Origin: Pseudomonadota bacterium
GTDB taxonomy: Bacteria; Pseudomonadota; Gammaproteobacteria; Pseudomonadales; Oleiphilaceae
Direction of reading: 5' to 3'
DNA: 64,000 bases
Assembly: GCA_002747395.1 (NCBI GenBank)
Contig: PDPE01000027.1
Coordinates: forward strand, 119,601 to 183,600
Below are positions 25,450-34,897 of the stretch, in pieces. The notes under the pieces were generated by a model. It saw only the letters and a program-made list of their open reading frames with translations, was not told the DNA's origin and did not search any database. The position numbers and the translations under genes are program-made. Each line of letters starts with the position of its first letter. The stretch's first letter is position 1.

Positions 25450-26226
25450 ATGGTTAAAAAAACTGTTCAGCTGTGGTCAGTCATTTTATTTTTGCTGCAA
25501 AGTGCTCAATTGATGGCGGGAAGCCTGGATACTTTGCCTGATACGATTGATGCTATAAAGCCTTCTATTGTGGGCATTGGCAGTTACAACCGCCTTTCAA
25601 CGCCACAGTCAGCGCTCAAGGGAACCGGGTTTGTGGTGGACGGAGGTCAGTATGTGGTGACCAATTTTCATGTGGTTTCTGGCATTGACCTGACCCGCAA
25701 TACCCGGTTAGTGGTTTTCTCTGGTGCAGGAAAAAAACCTGAAATCCATCAGGCAGAGGTTGTGGCTACAGATCGGTTGAATGATTTGGCCTTGCTGGAG
25801 TATGACGGGAAGACACTGCCGGCCATGGCAATCACACAGGACAAATCGTATCTGAGAGAAGGGTCGCTTATCGCTTTTACCGGATTTCCCATTGGTGCCA
25901 TACTGGGGTTTTACCCGGTGACTCATACCGGTGTGATCAGCAGTGTTACGCCGATTGTAATTCCGGCGGACAGAGCGAGAAATCTGACCGCCAGGGTGGT
26001 GCGCAGGTTGAAGAACCCGTTTATGGTATACCAGTTGGATGCTACCGCCTATCCCGGGAATAGTGGAAGTCCGGTTTACAATCCTGAAAATGGACTGGTT
26101 GTCGGCGTGGTAAACAAGGTTTTTGTCAAGGAAACCAAAGAGTCGGTATTGGAAAAGCCAAGCGGTATTACCTACGCGATACCCGCCCTGGCTTTGAAAA
26201 AGCTGTTAGAAAAGGTTAAAAAATGA
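25450..26226 (+). CDS. Secreted trypsin-like serine protease
   Basis: A 258-residue protein with a signal peptide (residues 1-24, ending LMA) and a chymotrypsin/DegP-type protease domain. The triad is His74 in TNFHVV, Asp112 in LNDLALLE and Ser205 in GNSGSP. There is no PDZ domain. I use ATG 25450 (MVKKTVQLW), since upstream codons in the frame would precede the signal peptide. Exosortase-A loci often carry a trypsin-like protease of this kind; it may process surface proteins in the periplasm. Its last 11 bp overlap the convergent HDOD gene. Confidence 0.87.
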   Translation: MVKKTVQLWSVILFLLQSAQLMAGSLDTLPDTIDAIKPSIVGIGSYNRLSTPQSALKGTGFVVDGGQYVVTNFHVVSGIDLTRNTRLVVFSGAGKKPEIHQAEVVATDRLNDLALLEYDGKTLPAMAITQDKSYLREGSLIAFTGFPIGAILGFYPVTHTGVISSVTPIVIPADRARNLTARVVRRLKNPFMVYQLDATAYPGNSGSPVYNPENGLVVGVVNKVFVKETKESVLEKPSGITYAIPALALKKLLEKVKK

Positions 26227-27061
26227 CCCCGGCTGTCGGGTTCAGGATGGACAAAACAGTAATGGCTTCAATGTTGGCAAATTCAATTGCCCCTTGTATG
26301 TCATCGGGCGTAAGATTCAATTGGTTGGCAAGATCGATATAACCTTGATCACCCAGATCAATGTCGTCCTGTAAAGACAGGTAAAATGCGATACGTGACG
26401 ACAGGCAGAGAATTCTGGCCTCGACCGGAAACGCGGAGTTCTCCGGGGTATGCTGGTTGCCGATGGTGTTATAGATTTCGGCGGGAAGTCGCCAGCTTTT
26501 CATTAGTTCACTGGAAAGCCTGGCATAGGTAAACCCCAGCTTCGACCTTTGCAGTTCCCATGGCCTCAGGTTTTCGGCCGGGGAAGCACACTCCTTCGCG
26601 AGTTCTGGTGTCTGGCTTGCACAAATCAGTTCTCCCAGGTTATGGAGCAGGCCGATAACAAAAAACCTTTCCTGGTTTCGGCTGTTGATTCGCACCCCCA
26701 GTTCTTTGCATATTAACGCGCAGTCAACACTGCGCCGCCAGAATGAATTCAGGTCTATTACGTCTTCAGGTACATTTCTGAAGCAATCTACCGTTGAACT
26801 CGCCAATACGAGATTAAAGACTGCCTCTGAACCCATGATGTTGATTGCCCGGGATGCGGTGTCAACCTTCGAGGGAAAGTTATAGAACGCACTATTGGCC
26901 ATTTTCAACAACATGGATGTCAGATTGGGGTCGATAGCTATGACATCCGCCACATCGGCTAATGAGGATTGATCATCATTCAGTATTTCCTGCACACGTA
27001 ATGCTGTTTCAGGTAACGCGAAAAGCTCATTTGCTTTTTTTACATAATCGCTTATTGCCAT
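26216..27061 (-). CDS. HDOD-domain signalling protein
   Basis: About 281 residues, one HDOD domain covering most of the chain (LPNLTSMLLKMANSAFYNF-like segment, then FWRRSVDCALICKELG and FVIGLLHNLGELI). The HD metal dyad of true HD phosphohydrolases reads HN here, as in most HDOD proteins, so it is probably a non-catalytic regulator. Starts at ATG 27061 or 27079; neither has a good Shine-Dalgarno. It lies 123 bp after prsR on the same strand and may be read with prsK and prsR. Its partner is unknown. Confidence 0.85.
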   Translation of the reverse strand: MAISDYVKKANELFALPETALRVQEILNDDQSSLADVADVIAIDPNLTSMLLKMANSAFYNFPSKVDTASRAINIMGSEAVFNLVLASSTVDCFRNVPEDVIDLNSFWRRSVDCALICKELGVRINSRNQERFFVIGLLHNLGELICASQTPELAKECASPAENLRPWELQRSKLGFTYARLSSELMKSWRLPAEIYNTIGNQHTPENSAFPVEARILCLSSRIAFYLSLQDDIDLGDQGYIDLANQLNLTPDDIQGAIEFANIEAITVLSILNPTAGVIF

Positions 27062-27184
27062 ATCACTTTCGCCTTTCATTCGTTTGTTTTTTCCTGATTG
27101 CCGGATTTTTGGATTCCCGAGTCTGCCCCTGGCGCAACTGTGAATCGTAACGGAACAATGAGTCTGTACCTGAATATAGACTGT

Positions 27185-28537
27185 TTATTGAATTTGCATA
27201 TTATATTTGTCCGTAAGGCTGTATAGAGTAGGTCTGGTAACCCCAAGCAGCTTGGCTGCTTTGGACATGTTGAAGTCGCAACTTTGAAGCGCCATGCTAA
27301 TCGCCTTTTTCTCGGCGTTTTCTCTTACATGCCTGAGATTGAACACGTCTTTGGTTTCTTCAGGAGAGTCATCCAGTTCCAGATCTTTGGCCGAAACTAC
27401 CTTTCCGTCCGTCATAATGACAGACCTGCGTACCTTGTTGATCATTTCTCTTACATTGCCCGGCCATTGGTAATGCTGAATAGCCCGAATTGCGTCATCT
27501 CCGAAACTGAGTGTGCCCCGATCCATCTGTTTGGCTGTGGATTTAAGTATTGCCTGTGCAATAACCAGTGCGTCGCCTTCCCGTTCTCTTAATGCCGGAA
27601 TATTCAACGTAATTTCGCTGATGCGGTAGTACAAATCCTCACGAAACTCTCCGGACGAGATTAATTCTTGTATATTTCTGTGCGTGGCACAAACCACTCG
27701 AACGTTCACCGGGATTTCTTTCACTCCGCCGACTCTTTCAATGACCCTTTCCTGCAGGAAGCGCAGTAATTTGGCTTGAAGAGCCATTGGCATATCGCCA
27801 ATTTCATCCAGAAAGAGTGTACCCCCATCTGCCAACTCGATTTTTCCTTTCTTTGTGCTGGTCGCTCCGGTGAACGCCCCTTTTTCATAGCCAAACAGTT
27901 CACTTTCGAGCAGGTTGTCCGGTATTGCTGCGCAATTGATTGCCGAGAAGGGAGCCTTGTTTCTGGGGCTCAATTCATGTACCGCTTTGGCCAACACTTC
28001 TTTGCCTGTGCCGGTTTCACCCAGGATGAGAGTAGTAATGTCTGCCGGAGCTATTTTTTCAATAGTTCGACAAATGCTCAACATCTGGGTGCTGGTGGCA
28101 ATCACTCCGTTGATTCGAGATATCGGGTGCGACTCGATCAACTCCTTGTTTTCCCGCTCCAGCTCGGCAATGCGAAATGCCCGGTTGACAACAAATGACA
28201 GAATGTCGCCGTCCAGCGGTTTTTGAAAAAAGTCTGTCGCTCCCATACCGACGGCTTTGACGGCGTTTTCTTTCTCTTCACGCCCGGTTACGACAATGAT
28301 TTTGGTGTTTGGGGATAATTTGAGTATTTCTTCGAGCGTTTTAAACCCTTCGGATGAACCGCCCGGATCCGGAGGCAGGCCAAGGTCAAGGGTAACGACA
28401 CTGGGCTCTACTCTTCTTAACAAGGCAAGTGCTGATTCCCTGTCGTCGGCCATATGAACTTCGACATCATCAAAACACCATCTCATCTGGCTTTGAAGGC
28501 CCGGGTCATCTTCAACAATAAGTAATTTTTTGGTCAA
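27185..28537 (-). CDS. prsR: PEP-CTERM-box response regulator PrsR (sigma-54 activator)
   Basis: A 450-residue NtrC-type regulator: receiver domain (1-120, phosphorylation site Asp51), AAA+ domain with Walker A GETGTGKE (173-180) and the RpoN-contacting GAFTGA loop (220-225), and a C-terminal Fis-type helix-turn-helix (about 410-447, ending [16 protein letters not shown]). The full-length plan and sequence match PrsR of exosortase-A systems, which activates RpoN promoters of PEP-CTERM and polymer genes. It is preceded by prsK on the same strand across a 126-bp gap that holds an 18-bp tandem repeat. The site at 13233-13248 is a plausible target. Confidence 0.93.
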   Translation of the reverse strand: MTKKLLIVEDDPGLQSQMRWCFDDVEVHMADDRESALALLRRVEPSVVTLDLGLPPDPGGSSEGFKTLEEILKLSPNTKIIVVTGREEKENAVKAVGMGATDFFQKPLDGDILSFVVNRAFRIAELERENKELIESHPISRINGVIATSTQMLSICRTIEKIAPADITTLILGETGTGKEVLAKAVHELSPRNKAPFSAINCAAIPDNLLESELFGYEKGAFTGATSTKKGKIELADGGTLFLDEIGDMPMALQAKLLRFLQERVIERVGGVKEIPVNVRVVCATHRNIQELISSGEFREDLYYRISEITLNIPALREREGDALVIAQAILKSTAKQMDRGTLSFGDDAIRAIQHYQWPGNVREMINKVRRSVIMTDGKVVSAKDLELDDSPEETKDVFNLRHVRENAEKKAISMALQSCDFNMSKAAKLLGVTRPTLYSLTDKYNMQIQ

Positions 28538-28589
28538 AACGTAGATATCCTCATTTGGAGCAGGTTAACTGCCTGGTATGGATCAGGCG

Positions 28590-28643
28590 GTTGGTGCAGA
28601 TTAAACAGTTAGCGTAGATTAAACAGTTGGTGCAGATTAAACA
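28590..28643. repeat. 18-bp tandem repeat, three units, between prsK and prsR
   Basis: Units at 28590, 28608 and 28626, consensus gttggtgcagattaaaca; units one and three are identical, unit two has three changes. In the same register a degenerate copy (12 of 18) lies at 28554-28571 and a weaker one at 28572-28589, so an array of five decaying units reaches to 17 bp upstream of the prsR start. Confidence 0.88.
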
Positions 28644-28663
28644 ACTAGTGCCAAGTGTATCCT

Positions 28664-30727
28664 TTACGTTGTTCTGTCCTCAATAGGTATGTGCAATGTG
28701 AAACAAGAGCCAATATCTTCCTGGCTGGTCACTTCTATGTTACCTCCCAGCTTTCTCAGGTACTCCTGGCACTGATAGGCGCCTATTCCCATTCCGGTGA
28801 GACCTTTTGTGCTGACAAAGGGTTTAAACAGCTGGTTTTTCATAAAGTCTTCACTCATCCCGGTGCCGCTATCCTGAATAAAAATATACGCCATTCCTTT
28901 GCTTTTTCGCAGGCTTATCGTTACGTCACCGTTTTTGGGCGTGGCATCTTTGGCATTTTGAACAATGTGCCCGATAACAGTGAACAACTGTTCTTCATCT
29001 GCCCTTACCTTGATCGATTTTTCACTGCATTCGAATTTTGGTTCCGGTTTGCTTTTTGAGTGGTGGGTGACCAGTTTCTCCAGCATTTGAACCAGTTCGA
29101 CACTCTTAAGTTGTTGCTGAATACCCGGATTTCGAATTTGTTGGAGAAGATACTGCATTTTATCAACGGTATGCTCGGTGGTTTTGATCATATCTTCGAT
29201 AAATGCCGGGTTGTTTTTGAATTTGTGTGCATTTTTGGTGAGCAGGGACAGCTGGGCAATAATGGTTTTGATATCGTGAACCATGAAAGCCGAAGTTCGA
29301 TTGACTGCCTCAAACTGTTTTGCCTGGGCCAGTTTTTCCTGGTAATTGTTCTGGGCCAGGAAACTGCAAGCCTGGTTAGCAACGACCTTGATAATGTCAA
29401 AGTTTTCCCAGTTCATTTCCACCTGGGTTATCGACTCTCCAATCACGACAAAGCCATAAAGCGCTCCCTGATTATAAATGGGAACGATTATCCAGGGTTC
29501 ATCGAGTCTGGTAATGCATTCGGGTATTTCCAGGTAGTTGTATTTGGTCGGATCTGCAGCGTATTGCCTGAGGTCGATAATCCAGTTGTTTCGTTTAAAA
29601 AAATCGACAATCTCGGAGCCTGATTCGATCTGGGAGTGTTTTACCGGCTTATTATTCAGAAAACTTTCTGCGACCAGATCCTGATTTTCGTTGGTTAGCC
29701 ACAGTGCGCCCTTATTACTCTCCACCAGAGAGGCCAGAACGGAGATGACTCGCTGCTCAAGTGGAGCCTGGTTGGACGAATCCATGAGCAGATTGATGCT
29801 TTTCAGCCATTCTTCGCGATAGTCGTACTTGTAATCAAAGAAGTTTTTACTGATGAATAGCATCAGCCTTGCCCTGACTACATTGGAACTCAGGAGAATA
29901 AGCATGACCAAAAGAGCGCCAAATAAAAAAATAGCACGTAATGCTTCGCCCCAGGTGCCGCCAAATACCTTAATGTAATAGCCACCGAACGAGATAATTA
30001 ACAGGTAAACCCCTGCGAGAAACAGAGTGCCGGTATGAAACACCATCTGCCTCGAAACCTGAACCGCGACAGGCTGTTTGTGGGAATTCATTGTTGTGAT
30101 GGCAATCAATGGAATCACCAGGGCATTCACCAAACCCCGGGCGTCCCAGAAAGCGTTGTCGATATGACCGAAAAGAAGGGCGTCCGAGTAAAGAAAGAAG
30201 TCATAGGCAAACATTCCACCAATAGCGATAAACAGGTAACGTACATTTGATCGTCCATAGGTGGAGGCATTGCGCCAGGCCTGTTCGACCATAATGAGGC
30301 CTAACACCGATGACGCAATTTGCAGCGCAAGCAGGCTTTTCCCCTCAAGAAAACCGATGCCACTGAGTGCTTCGTAAAGAAGAGCGATGAAAATGGCCAG
30401 ATAGAAAACGATAACGGCCAATTTGATATTGTGAAACAATTGCTTTTTACGAATTTCGCTATTTCGTTTGAAAATGACGATACTGATCACGACGAATGCC
30501 CAGCACAGGTTTCTCAGGATTTCAGTCGAATAGCGGATTTCAAAAGGCGGGTGGCCGGTATGGGATTGCAAGGCGATCATGCCTGACCAAACCGTTGAAA
30601 TAACTGTGGCTACCAGGAGTGCGCTATCTATCGTCCTGCGCAAGTATCCCTTGAAAATCAGCAGCGAAACAAGGGCAAAGGCCAGGGCGCCGACGGAGTG
30701 GCTAATCGTTGAAAAATTGATCATCAT
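28664..30727 (-). CDS. prsK: PEP-CTERM system histidine kinase PrsK
   Basis: A 687-residue sensor kinase. The first 300 residues hold eight or nine membrane helices, followed by a GAF-like domain (about 310-460), the H-box FMVHDIKTIIAQL with the phospho-acceptor His near residue 481, and a HATPase domain with N box, DSGTGMSEDF (G1) and GMGIGAYQCQEYL (G2). The plan is that of PrsK, partner of PrsR. The stimulus is unknown; the membrane part lacks a large periplasmic domain, so it probably senses within the membrane or through the GAF domain. First gene of the prsK-prsR unit. Confidence 0.93.
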   Translation of the reverse strand: MMINFSTISHSVGALAFALVSLLIFKGYLRRTIDSALLVATVISTVWSGMIALQSHTGHPPFEIRYSTEILRNLCWAFVVISIVIFKRNSEIRKKQLFHNIKLAVIVFYLAIFIALLYEALSGIGFLEGKSLLALQIASSVLGLIMVEQAWRNASTYGRSNVRYLFIAIGGMFAYDFFLYSDALLFGHIDNAFWDARGLVNALVIPLIAITTMNSHKQPVAVQVSRQMVFHTGTLFLAGVYLLIISFGGYYIKVFGGTWGEALRAIFLFGALLVMLILLSSNVVRARLMLFISKNFFDYKYDYREEWLKSINLLMDSSNQAPLEQRVISVLASLVESNKGALWLTNENQDLVAESFLNNKPVKHSQIESGSEIVDFFKRNNWIIDLRQYAADPTKYNYLEIPECITRLDEPWIIVPIYNQGALYGFVVIGESITQVEMNWENFDIIKVVANQACSFLAQNNYQEKLAQAKQFEAVNRTSAFMVHDIKTIIAQLSLLTKNAHKFKNNPAFIEDMIKTTEHTVDKMQYLLQQIRNPGIQQQLKSVELVQMLEKLVTHHSKSKPEPKFECSEKSIKVRADEEQLFTVIGHIVQNAKDATPKNGDVTISLRKSKGMAYIFIQDSGTGMSEDFMKNQLFKPFVSTKGLTGMGIGAYQCQEYLRKLGGNIEVTSQEDIGSCFTLHIPIEDRTT

Positions 30728-30899
30728 AGGGCAACTCTGGCAACGGCTGAAATGTGGTCAAGAATACAAAAAGAAATAAAGCAGATCAAAAAAGAAGATC
30801 AAAAAAACAGTAGATAATATGAAGTATAGATGGAAGTCGGGAAAAAACAGGTTTTGGAAGGCTTGATTCTGCCCGGGTTCTGGTTGGCGCAGCGGCACA

Positions 30900-30920
30900 C
30901 CCCGAGTGGCAGTCTCGGGG
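30900..30920. terminator. Hairpin CCCCGAG-N7-CTCGGGG after the SDR gene
   Basis: A perfect 7-bp G/C-rich stem 32 nt beyond the end of the SDR gene and before prsK's upstream region. There is no T-run on either strand, so it is only a possible terminator. Confidence 0.35.
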
Positions 30921-30951
30921 CTGCATGTGTTTTGGTTACGCAGGAGCGGTG

Positions 30952-31899
30952 CTAATCGATATCCTTGCTGTTTCGGTAATACTGGAAAATCTCTTTCAGG
31001 CTTTTTTTGTTGTTAAAGCCAAATGTCTCTCGAAACAGTTTTCCATCAATAATGACCGGGTACTTGAAATAGTCCATCAGGTAAACAGGAAAGTGCTTCA
31101 GTTTAAACAACTTGCTGATTAACCTGGGCACCGAAGGAGGTACTGAAGGGATATTGATGCGAGTACAATCACAGCGAACGAGAGCCTCCTGGTAGGAGAC
31201 CCAGTCTTCCGGGGCAACATTGTAAATGCCGGGTTTGTTTTGCTTGTAAGACAAGACAATGGCATCTGCCATGTCATCGATGTGAATAAACTGCATCATG
31301 GGTGAAAAACCGAATAATACCGGGGAATAATTTCCACTCAAATTGATACTGATGGTGTTCCTGACACCCGGGCCGACAATATTGCAGGGTCTTAAAATCG
31401 TGATGTGCAAATCAGGATATTTCCACAGATAAATGTTGGCCAGGTTTTCAAGTTCGACCGAATCGACAAGATCCATGGTAAACTCGGCTGCTTTCAGCGG
31501 GAAATCTTCGTCTATGAGGGCGGGGTTATAGGCATTGGCACCGTAAACGTGGTAAGTGGAGAGAACGCTCACTTGTTTCACGCCATATTTGTGGCTTAGT
31601 TCCATGAGTTTTTGTGTGCCGAGTACGTTGGCGTTGTACCTGCGCATACGGCCTTCTTCGCTGGAGCGAATCCTGCCAAGATGAATGACTCCTTCAAAAT
31701 GGTATTTTCTGAAAATGTCTTCAAACACGCGTTTGTTGAAGTCGATACGATAGCATGGAATGCCGTCACCGAGGTGCACCTGTTCGCGAAAATCAACGGC
31801 GACGATTTTATAGTGATCCCTGAGCCGGTCGATAACCTGTTGTGCGAGTGCGCCGGCAGCTCCTGTTACTAAAATGCAAGGTTTTTTATTGTCAGCCAT
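30952..31899 (-). CDS. NAD-dependent epimerase/dehydratase-like SDR protein
   Basis: A 315-residue extended-SDR protein. GAAGALA near residue 14 is the glycine-rich NAD(P) loop, ILRPCNIVGPGVRN and MQFIHIDDMADAIV are typical later segments. Where the catalytic YxxxK would be expected (after VYGAN, around DLVDSVELE) I see neither Tyr nor Lys, so it may bind nucleotide without acting as a classical epimerase. Its ATG overlaps the acyltransferase stop by one base, so the two proteins probably act together, perhaps on a lipid. Confidence 0.8.
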   Translation of the reverse strand: MADNKKPCILVTGAAGALAQQVIDRLRDHYKIVAVDFREQVHLGDGIPCYRIDFNKRVFEDIFRKYHFEGVIHLGRIRSSEEGRMRRYNANVLGTQKLMELSHKYGVKQVSVLSTYHVYGANAYNPALIDEDFPLKAAEFTMDLVDSVELENLANIYLWKYPDLHITILRPCNIVGPGVRNTISINLSGNYSPVLFGFSPMMQFIHIDDMADAIVLSYKQNKPGIYNVAPEDWVSYQEALVRCDCTRINIPSVPPSVPRLISKLFKLKHFPVYLMDYFKYPVIIDGKLFRETFGFNNKKSLKEIFQYYRNSKDID

Positions 31900-32714
31900 T
31901 AGAATATGCTTTTCCTTTCCGATAGTCCTTTTTGAATCAACTGATTGATTTTTTCCTTAACTATTTCGACCCGCTCCGTAACCTGTTCCTCGTCCCTTAT
32001 TTTGGAATCAAAGGATATCGGCTCGCCAAAGTTGATTGTGACCCGGGCCGGGAATACGAAGGGCAAGGCAACCGAGACATAGGGTATGCCAAGCATTTTT
32101 GCCAACGGCTTGATGTTTCCGACGGAGGGGATGGTTTCTTCACAGCCGACAACCCCGACCGGAACAACAGGTGTGTTGTATTGCATGGCAAGGTGCATAA
32201 AGCCATTGCCAAAACGCTGAAGTTTGTAGCGGTGTTTAAATGGTTTGCCCGACCCGCGAACACCCTCCGGAAAAACAATCACCAGTTCGCCATTGTCCAG
32301 CATTTTCGAACAGTTAACAGGGTCTCCCAATACTGCGCCGACCTGATTCAACAGGGTTCCTATGACAGGAACCTTTGGAAAAAAACGCTCTATCATGGCG
32401 CGTGGCAGCCGGGGATTGTTTTTTCGGTTGGCCATGGCGTACGCGATGAATACGCCATCAAGAGGGAGTTGTCCGCTGTGATTGGCTACCAGGAGAACCG
32501 GGCCTTCAGACGGCACGTTTTCGATACCCTTTGCCTCGACCCGGAAATACTTTTCGTACAGACCTCTGATCAGGGCAATTCCGACCTTGTTGGCATCTAC
32601 ATTGTACCCCCAGGGGTCGTAACCCAGACTGCCGACTGATTTGCTCAGGTTGCTTAGCTGAGCGTCCAGTTCTTCCGATACGAAAACCTGTTTTAAAAAT
32701 GAACGAAAACCCAT
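31899..32714 (-). CDS. Lysophospholipid/glycerol acyltransferase family protein (PlsC-like)
   Basis: A 271-residue acyltransferase of the LPLAT superfamily. LLVANHSGQLPLDGVFIAYAM contains the catalytic His-Asp pair (variant spacing HSGQLPLD known from the diacylglycerol-type branch), and FPEGVRGSGKPFKHRYKLQ is the glycerol-phosphate binding block. It would transfer an acyl chain to a lysolipid or an alcohol at the inner membrane. It begins the two-gene unit with the SDR gene; a 15-bp tandem duplication lies 22 bp upstream of its start. Confidence 0.87.
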   Translation of the reverse strand: MGFRSFLKQVFVSEELDAQLSNLSKSVGSLGYDPWGYNVDANKVGIALIRGLYEKYFRVEAKGIENVPSEGPVLLVANHSGQLPLDGVFIAYAMANRKNNPRLPRAMIERFFPKVPVIGTLLNQVGAVLGDPVNCSKMLDNGELVIVFPEGVRGSGKPFKHRYKLQRFGNGFMHLAMQYNTPVVPVGVVGCEETIPSVGNIKPLAKMLGIPYVSVALPFVFPARVTINFGEPISFDSKIRDEEQVTERVEIVKEKINQLIQKGLSERKSIF

Positions 32715-33021
32715 AAGTCTCCTTAAACCCTTTTATTGTTATTCGGGTTGTTGTTATTCGGGGTGACGGTGTGAAGGGTCTTTCCCTGCAATCCCTGCAA
32801 TGAAAAAAGACGTGACTTCAGTGATGATTGATTCTATAGGGCGCTTTTGTCATGTGCAACAAAAAACGGAAACCGACCAGGCCTGGTTGAAGCGAGACGG
32901 TTTCGAGCCTGTGCGTCAATATCTGCCCGGCCTTCTGCTTCCGGATTTACATGGTGGTTTCATTGCGGGCGCGCTGGCGTTAAAATGAAGCGTCAAAGAC
33001 AGATAACCCGAAAGGTATTGT
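32715..33021. other. 307-bp divergent intergenic region
   Basis: Apart from the 15-bp duplication I see no gene here. A 62-codon plus-strand frame (32800-32988) has no Shine-Dalgarno and no recognisable feature. The region must hold the promoters of the divergent acyltransferase and nitroreductase-like genes. Confidence 0.5.
32736..32765. repeat. 15-bp tandem duplication upstream of the acyltransferase gene
   Basis: ttgttattcggg recurs at 32736 and 32751, giving two 15-bp units just upstream of ATG 32714 on the minus strand. Same period as the array at 4933. Confidence 0.7.
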
Positions 33022-34074
33022 ATGAGACCATTCGCCTCTCTTTTAGTTCAGGCATTTCAGGCTGCTCCCAGCGCTGATAATTCACAACCATATATGTGCA
33101 AGCGGCACGGGAAAACACTGGAAATCAGTTACGACCACAAGCGGGTAGCAGGTGTTACCTTTCCCCCGGACAATCAGGCTACCCTGCTATCACTGGGGGG
33201 AATAGTAGAAAACATAGCTCAGTTGTGTGAGTGTGCGGGTGAGTCAATTGGTATTCACTTTCAAAAACCGGAGCAGGGCAACCCGTCGGTTATACTGGAT
33301 ATACCGGAGGAGACGGCTTTTTCCTCACAACCCGATGATATGGCCATCTTTCAAAGGCACACCAACCGTTTTGCTTACAAAAAAGATCCGTTGCCTGAAA
33401 ATATACTGGCTTCATTGCCTTCTCTGGCGACAGGCAACACTCGTATTTCGGCATTTACCGACAGCGCGGCCAAAAAGGATATCTGGAAGCTGGTAAGATC
33501 CGCATCGGAAATCCGCTTTCAGACCAGAGAAGTACATGAGTGGCTGGGCAAGTCCCTGCGCTTTGACGACGCTGAGGTCAATCAGGGCGACGGGCTGGAC
33601 CTTCGCACTCTGGATCTTCCTCCCGGAGGCGGTCTGATCATGCGCTTTATAGCCAGCTGGAAGAGGATGAGTATCCTGAATGCGATTGGGGCCTACAAGC
33701 TGCTATCCTTTATAGACGCTGCGCCTGTGCGGGCAGCACCGGGAATCGTTGCTATTATCGGGGAACAAGGTTCGGAAGGTGCCATGGCAGCCGGACGCAC
33801 TCTGGTCAAAGCCTGGAGCGAGCTGAATGCCCGAGGCATTGCCGTTCACCCCTATTACGTTGTTTCTGACCAACTCGTTCGACTAGAAAACAACGTCATT
33901 CCCGAAGCGTTGGTGGATCAGGCCAAACACCTGGCATCGGCCAGCGACAGTGTTTTTTCCCTGGGGAAAGGGGAAACCCTTTATATGATATTGCGAATCG
34001 GCTACCCGGGGAAAGTGGCACCCCGTTCCAAACGATTACCCGAAAAAACTGTTTTTCACGATTTGGCATCTTGA
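33022..34074 (+). CDS. Nitroreductase-fold protein (Acg-like)
   Basis: A 350-residue protein whose N-terminal AAPSADNSQPYMCK is the flavin-binding loop seen in Acg-type nitroreductase-like proteins. It is longer than ordinary nitroreductases and probably contains both lobes of the dimeric fold in one chain. The Acg group binds or sequesters FMN and often lacks enzyme activity, so no reaction is claimed. ATG 33022 follows AAGG by 6 nt. It stands alone between divergent and downstream genes; no clear operon. Confidence 0.75.
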   Translation: MRPFASLLVQAFQAAPSADNSQPYMCKRHGKTLEISYDHKRVAGVTFPPDNQATLLSLGGIVENIAQLCECAGESIGIHFQKPEQGNPSVILDIPEETAFSSQPDDMAIFQRHTNRFAYKKDPLPENILASLPSLATGNTRISAFTDSAAKKDIWKLVRSASEIRFQTREVHEWLGKSLRFDDAEVNQGDGLDLRTLDLPPGGGLIMRFIASWKRMSILNAIGAYKLLSFIDAAPVRAAPGIVAIIGEQGSEGAMAAGRTLVKAWSELNARGIAVHPYYVVSDQLVRLENNVIPEALVDQAKHLASASDSVFSLGKGETLYMILRIGYPGKVAPRSKRLPEKTVFHDLAS

Positions 34075-34339
34075 AAGCTTTTCATTTTATATCAGGGTAC
34101 GTTAAAGGGGCAGCGTGATAACATTGGCAGTGAACAGCAGAAGCCGGTGACCGTTTTTATATTTTCCGGATTTGTTTTTATCGCTGTTTTCACCAGGAGG
34201 GTTCTGAGTTACTATCTTGCCTGGGTAAGGTTTGTCCATTATCAGTCAAGCGCAGGGCTGATAGTATACGCATGGCCCACTGCGCAGGGCGCCCGGAACG
34301 GAATGCATCGAGGGCATGACACATTACAGGTTTTGATAA

Positions 34340-34792
34340 ATGACTGAAAAAGAAAATCCAACACAAAATACCGGCGAAAGCAGTGAAGAAGTGTCTTTTG
34401 AGGGCAGCAGGGACGACTTGAATACACAGTTGTCCGAGCGCATCAAGTCGTCTGCGCGGCAAATATGGCTTGCTGGTCTGGGGGCATACAATAAAGCGGA
34501 AGAGGATACGGGTAAACTCTTTGACAAGCTGGTCAAAGAGGGTGAGGAAATTGAAACCAAGACCCGGTCAACGGTCAAAAAGCAGTTTCAAGTCATGGAA
34601 ACCACGGTCGAAGATGTCAAGTCCAGGGCGTCGGGAACACTGGACAAGCTTGAGCATGTTTTTGATCAGAGAGTTTCTCGCACCCTGAAAAGGCTCGGTA
34701 TTCCGACAAAAAAGGAAATGTTGGAGTTGCAGAAAAGGGTAGATGTGTTGTCCGCGAAGTTAGAGGAGATGCAAAACAAAAAGCCGGAATAA
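34340..34792 (+). CDS. Phasin family protein (polyhydroxyalkanoate granule-associated)
   Basis: A 150-residue, highly charged helical protein. QIWLAGLGAYNKAEEDTGKLFDKLVKEG is the phasin signature, followed by a long coiled coil (EIETKTRSTVKKQ to KRLGIPTKKEMLELQKRVD). Proteins of this kind coat polyhydroxyalkanoate granules and set their number and size, as PhaI and PhaF do in Pseudomonas. It lacks the basic Lys/Ala-rich DNA-binding tail of PhaF. It converges with a PhaD-like regulator, as expected for a PHA module; no PHA synthase is in the window. Confidence 0.88.
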   Translation: MTEKENPTQNTGESSEEVSFEGSRDDLNTQLSERIKSSARQIWLAGLGAYNKAEEDTGKLFDKLVKEGEEIETKTRSTVKKQFQVMETTVEDVKSRASGTLDKLEHVFDQRVSRTLKRLGIPTKKEMLELQKRVDVLSAKLEEMQNKKPE

Positions 34793-34897
34793 CAGCATGC
34801 GAACACCCGTTTGAGTGAGCCTTCACTTTGCCGTCAGTGCGCTCCGAAATTCTTTTCGGGGTGCCGGCAGCGGCCTGGCTTCTGTTCGACCTTCCAT

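Noticed and set aside
1..30727. Exosortase XrtA or PEP-CTERM sorting-signal proteins in the window
   Set aside because: No exosortase-like membrane protein and no C-terminal PEP motif plus helix plus basic tail was found in the proteins listed.
32800..32988. 62-codon plus-strand frame upstream of the nitroreductase-like gene
   Set aside because: No Shine-Dalgarno, no domain and no coupling to a neighbour.
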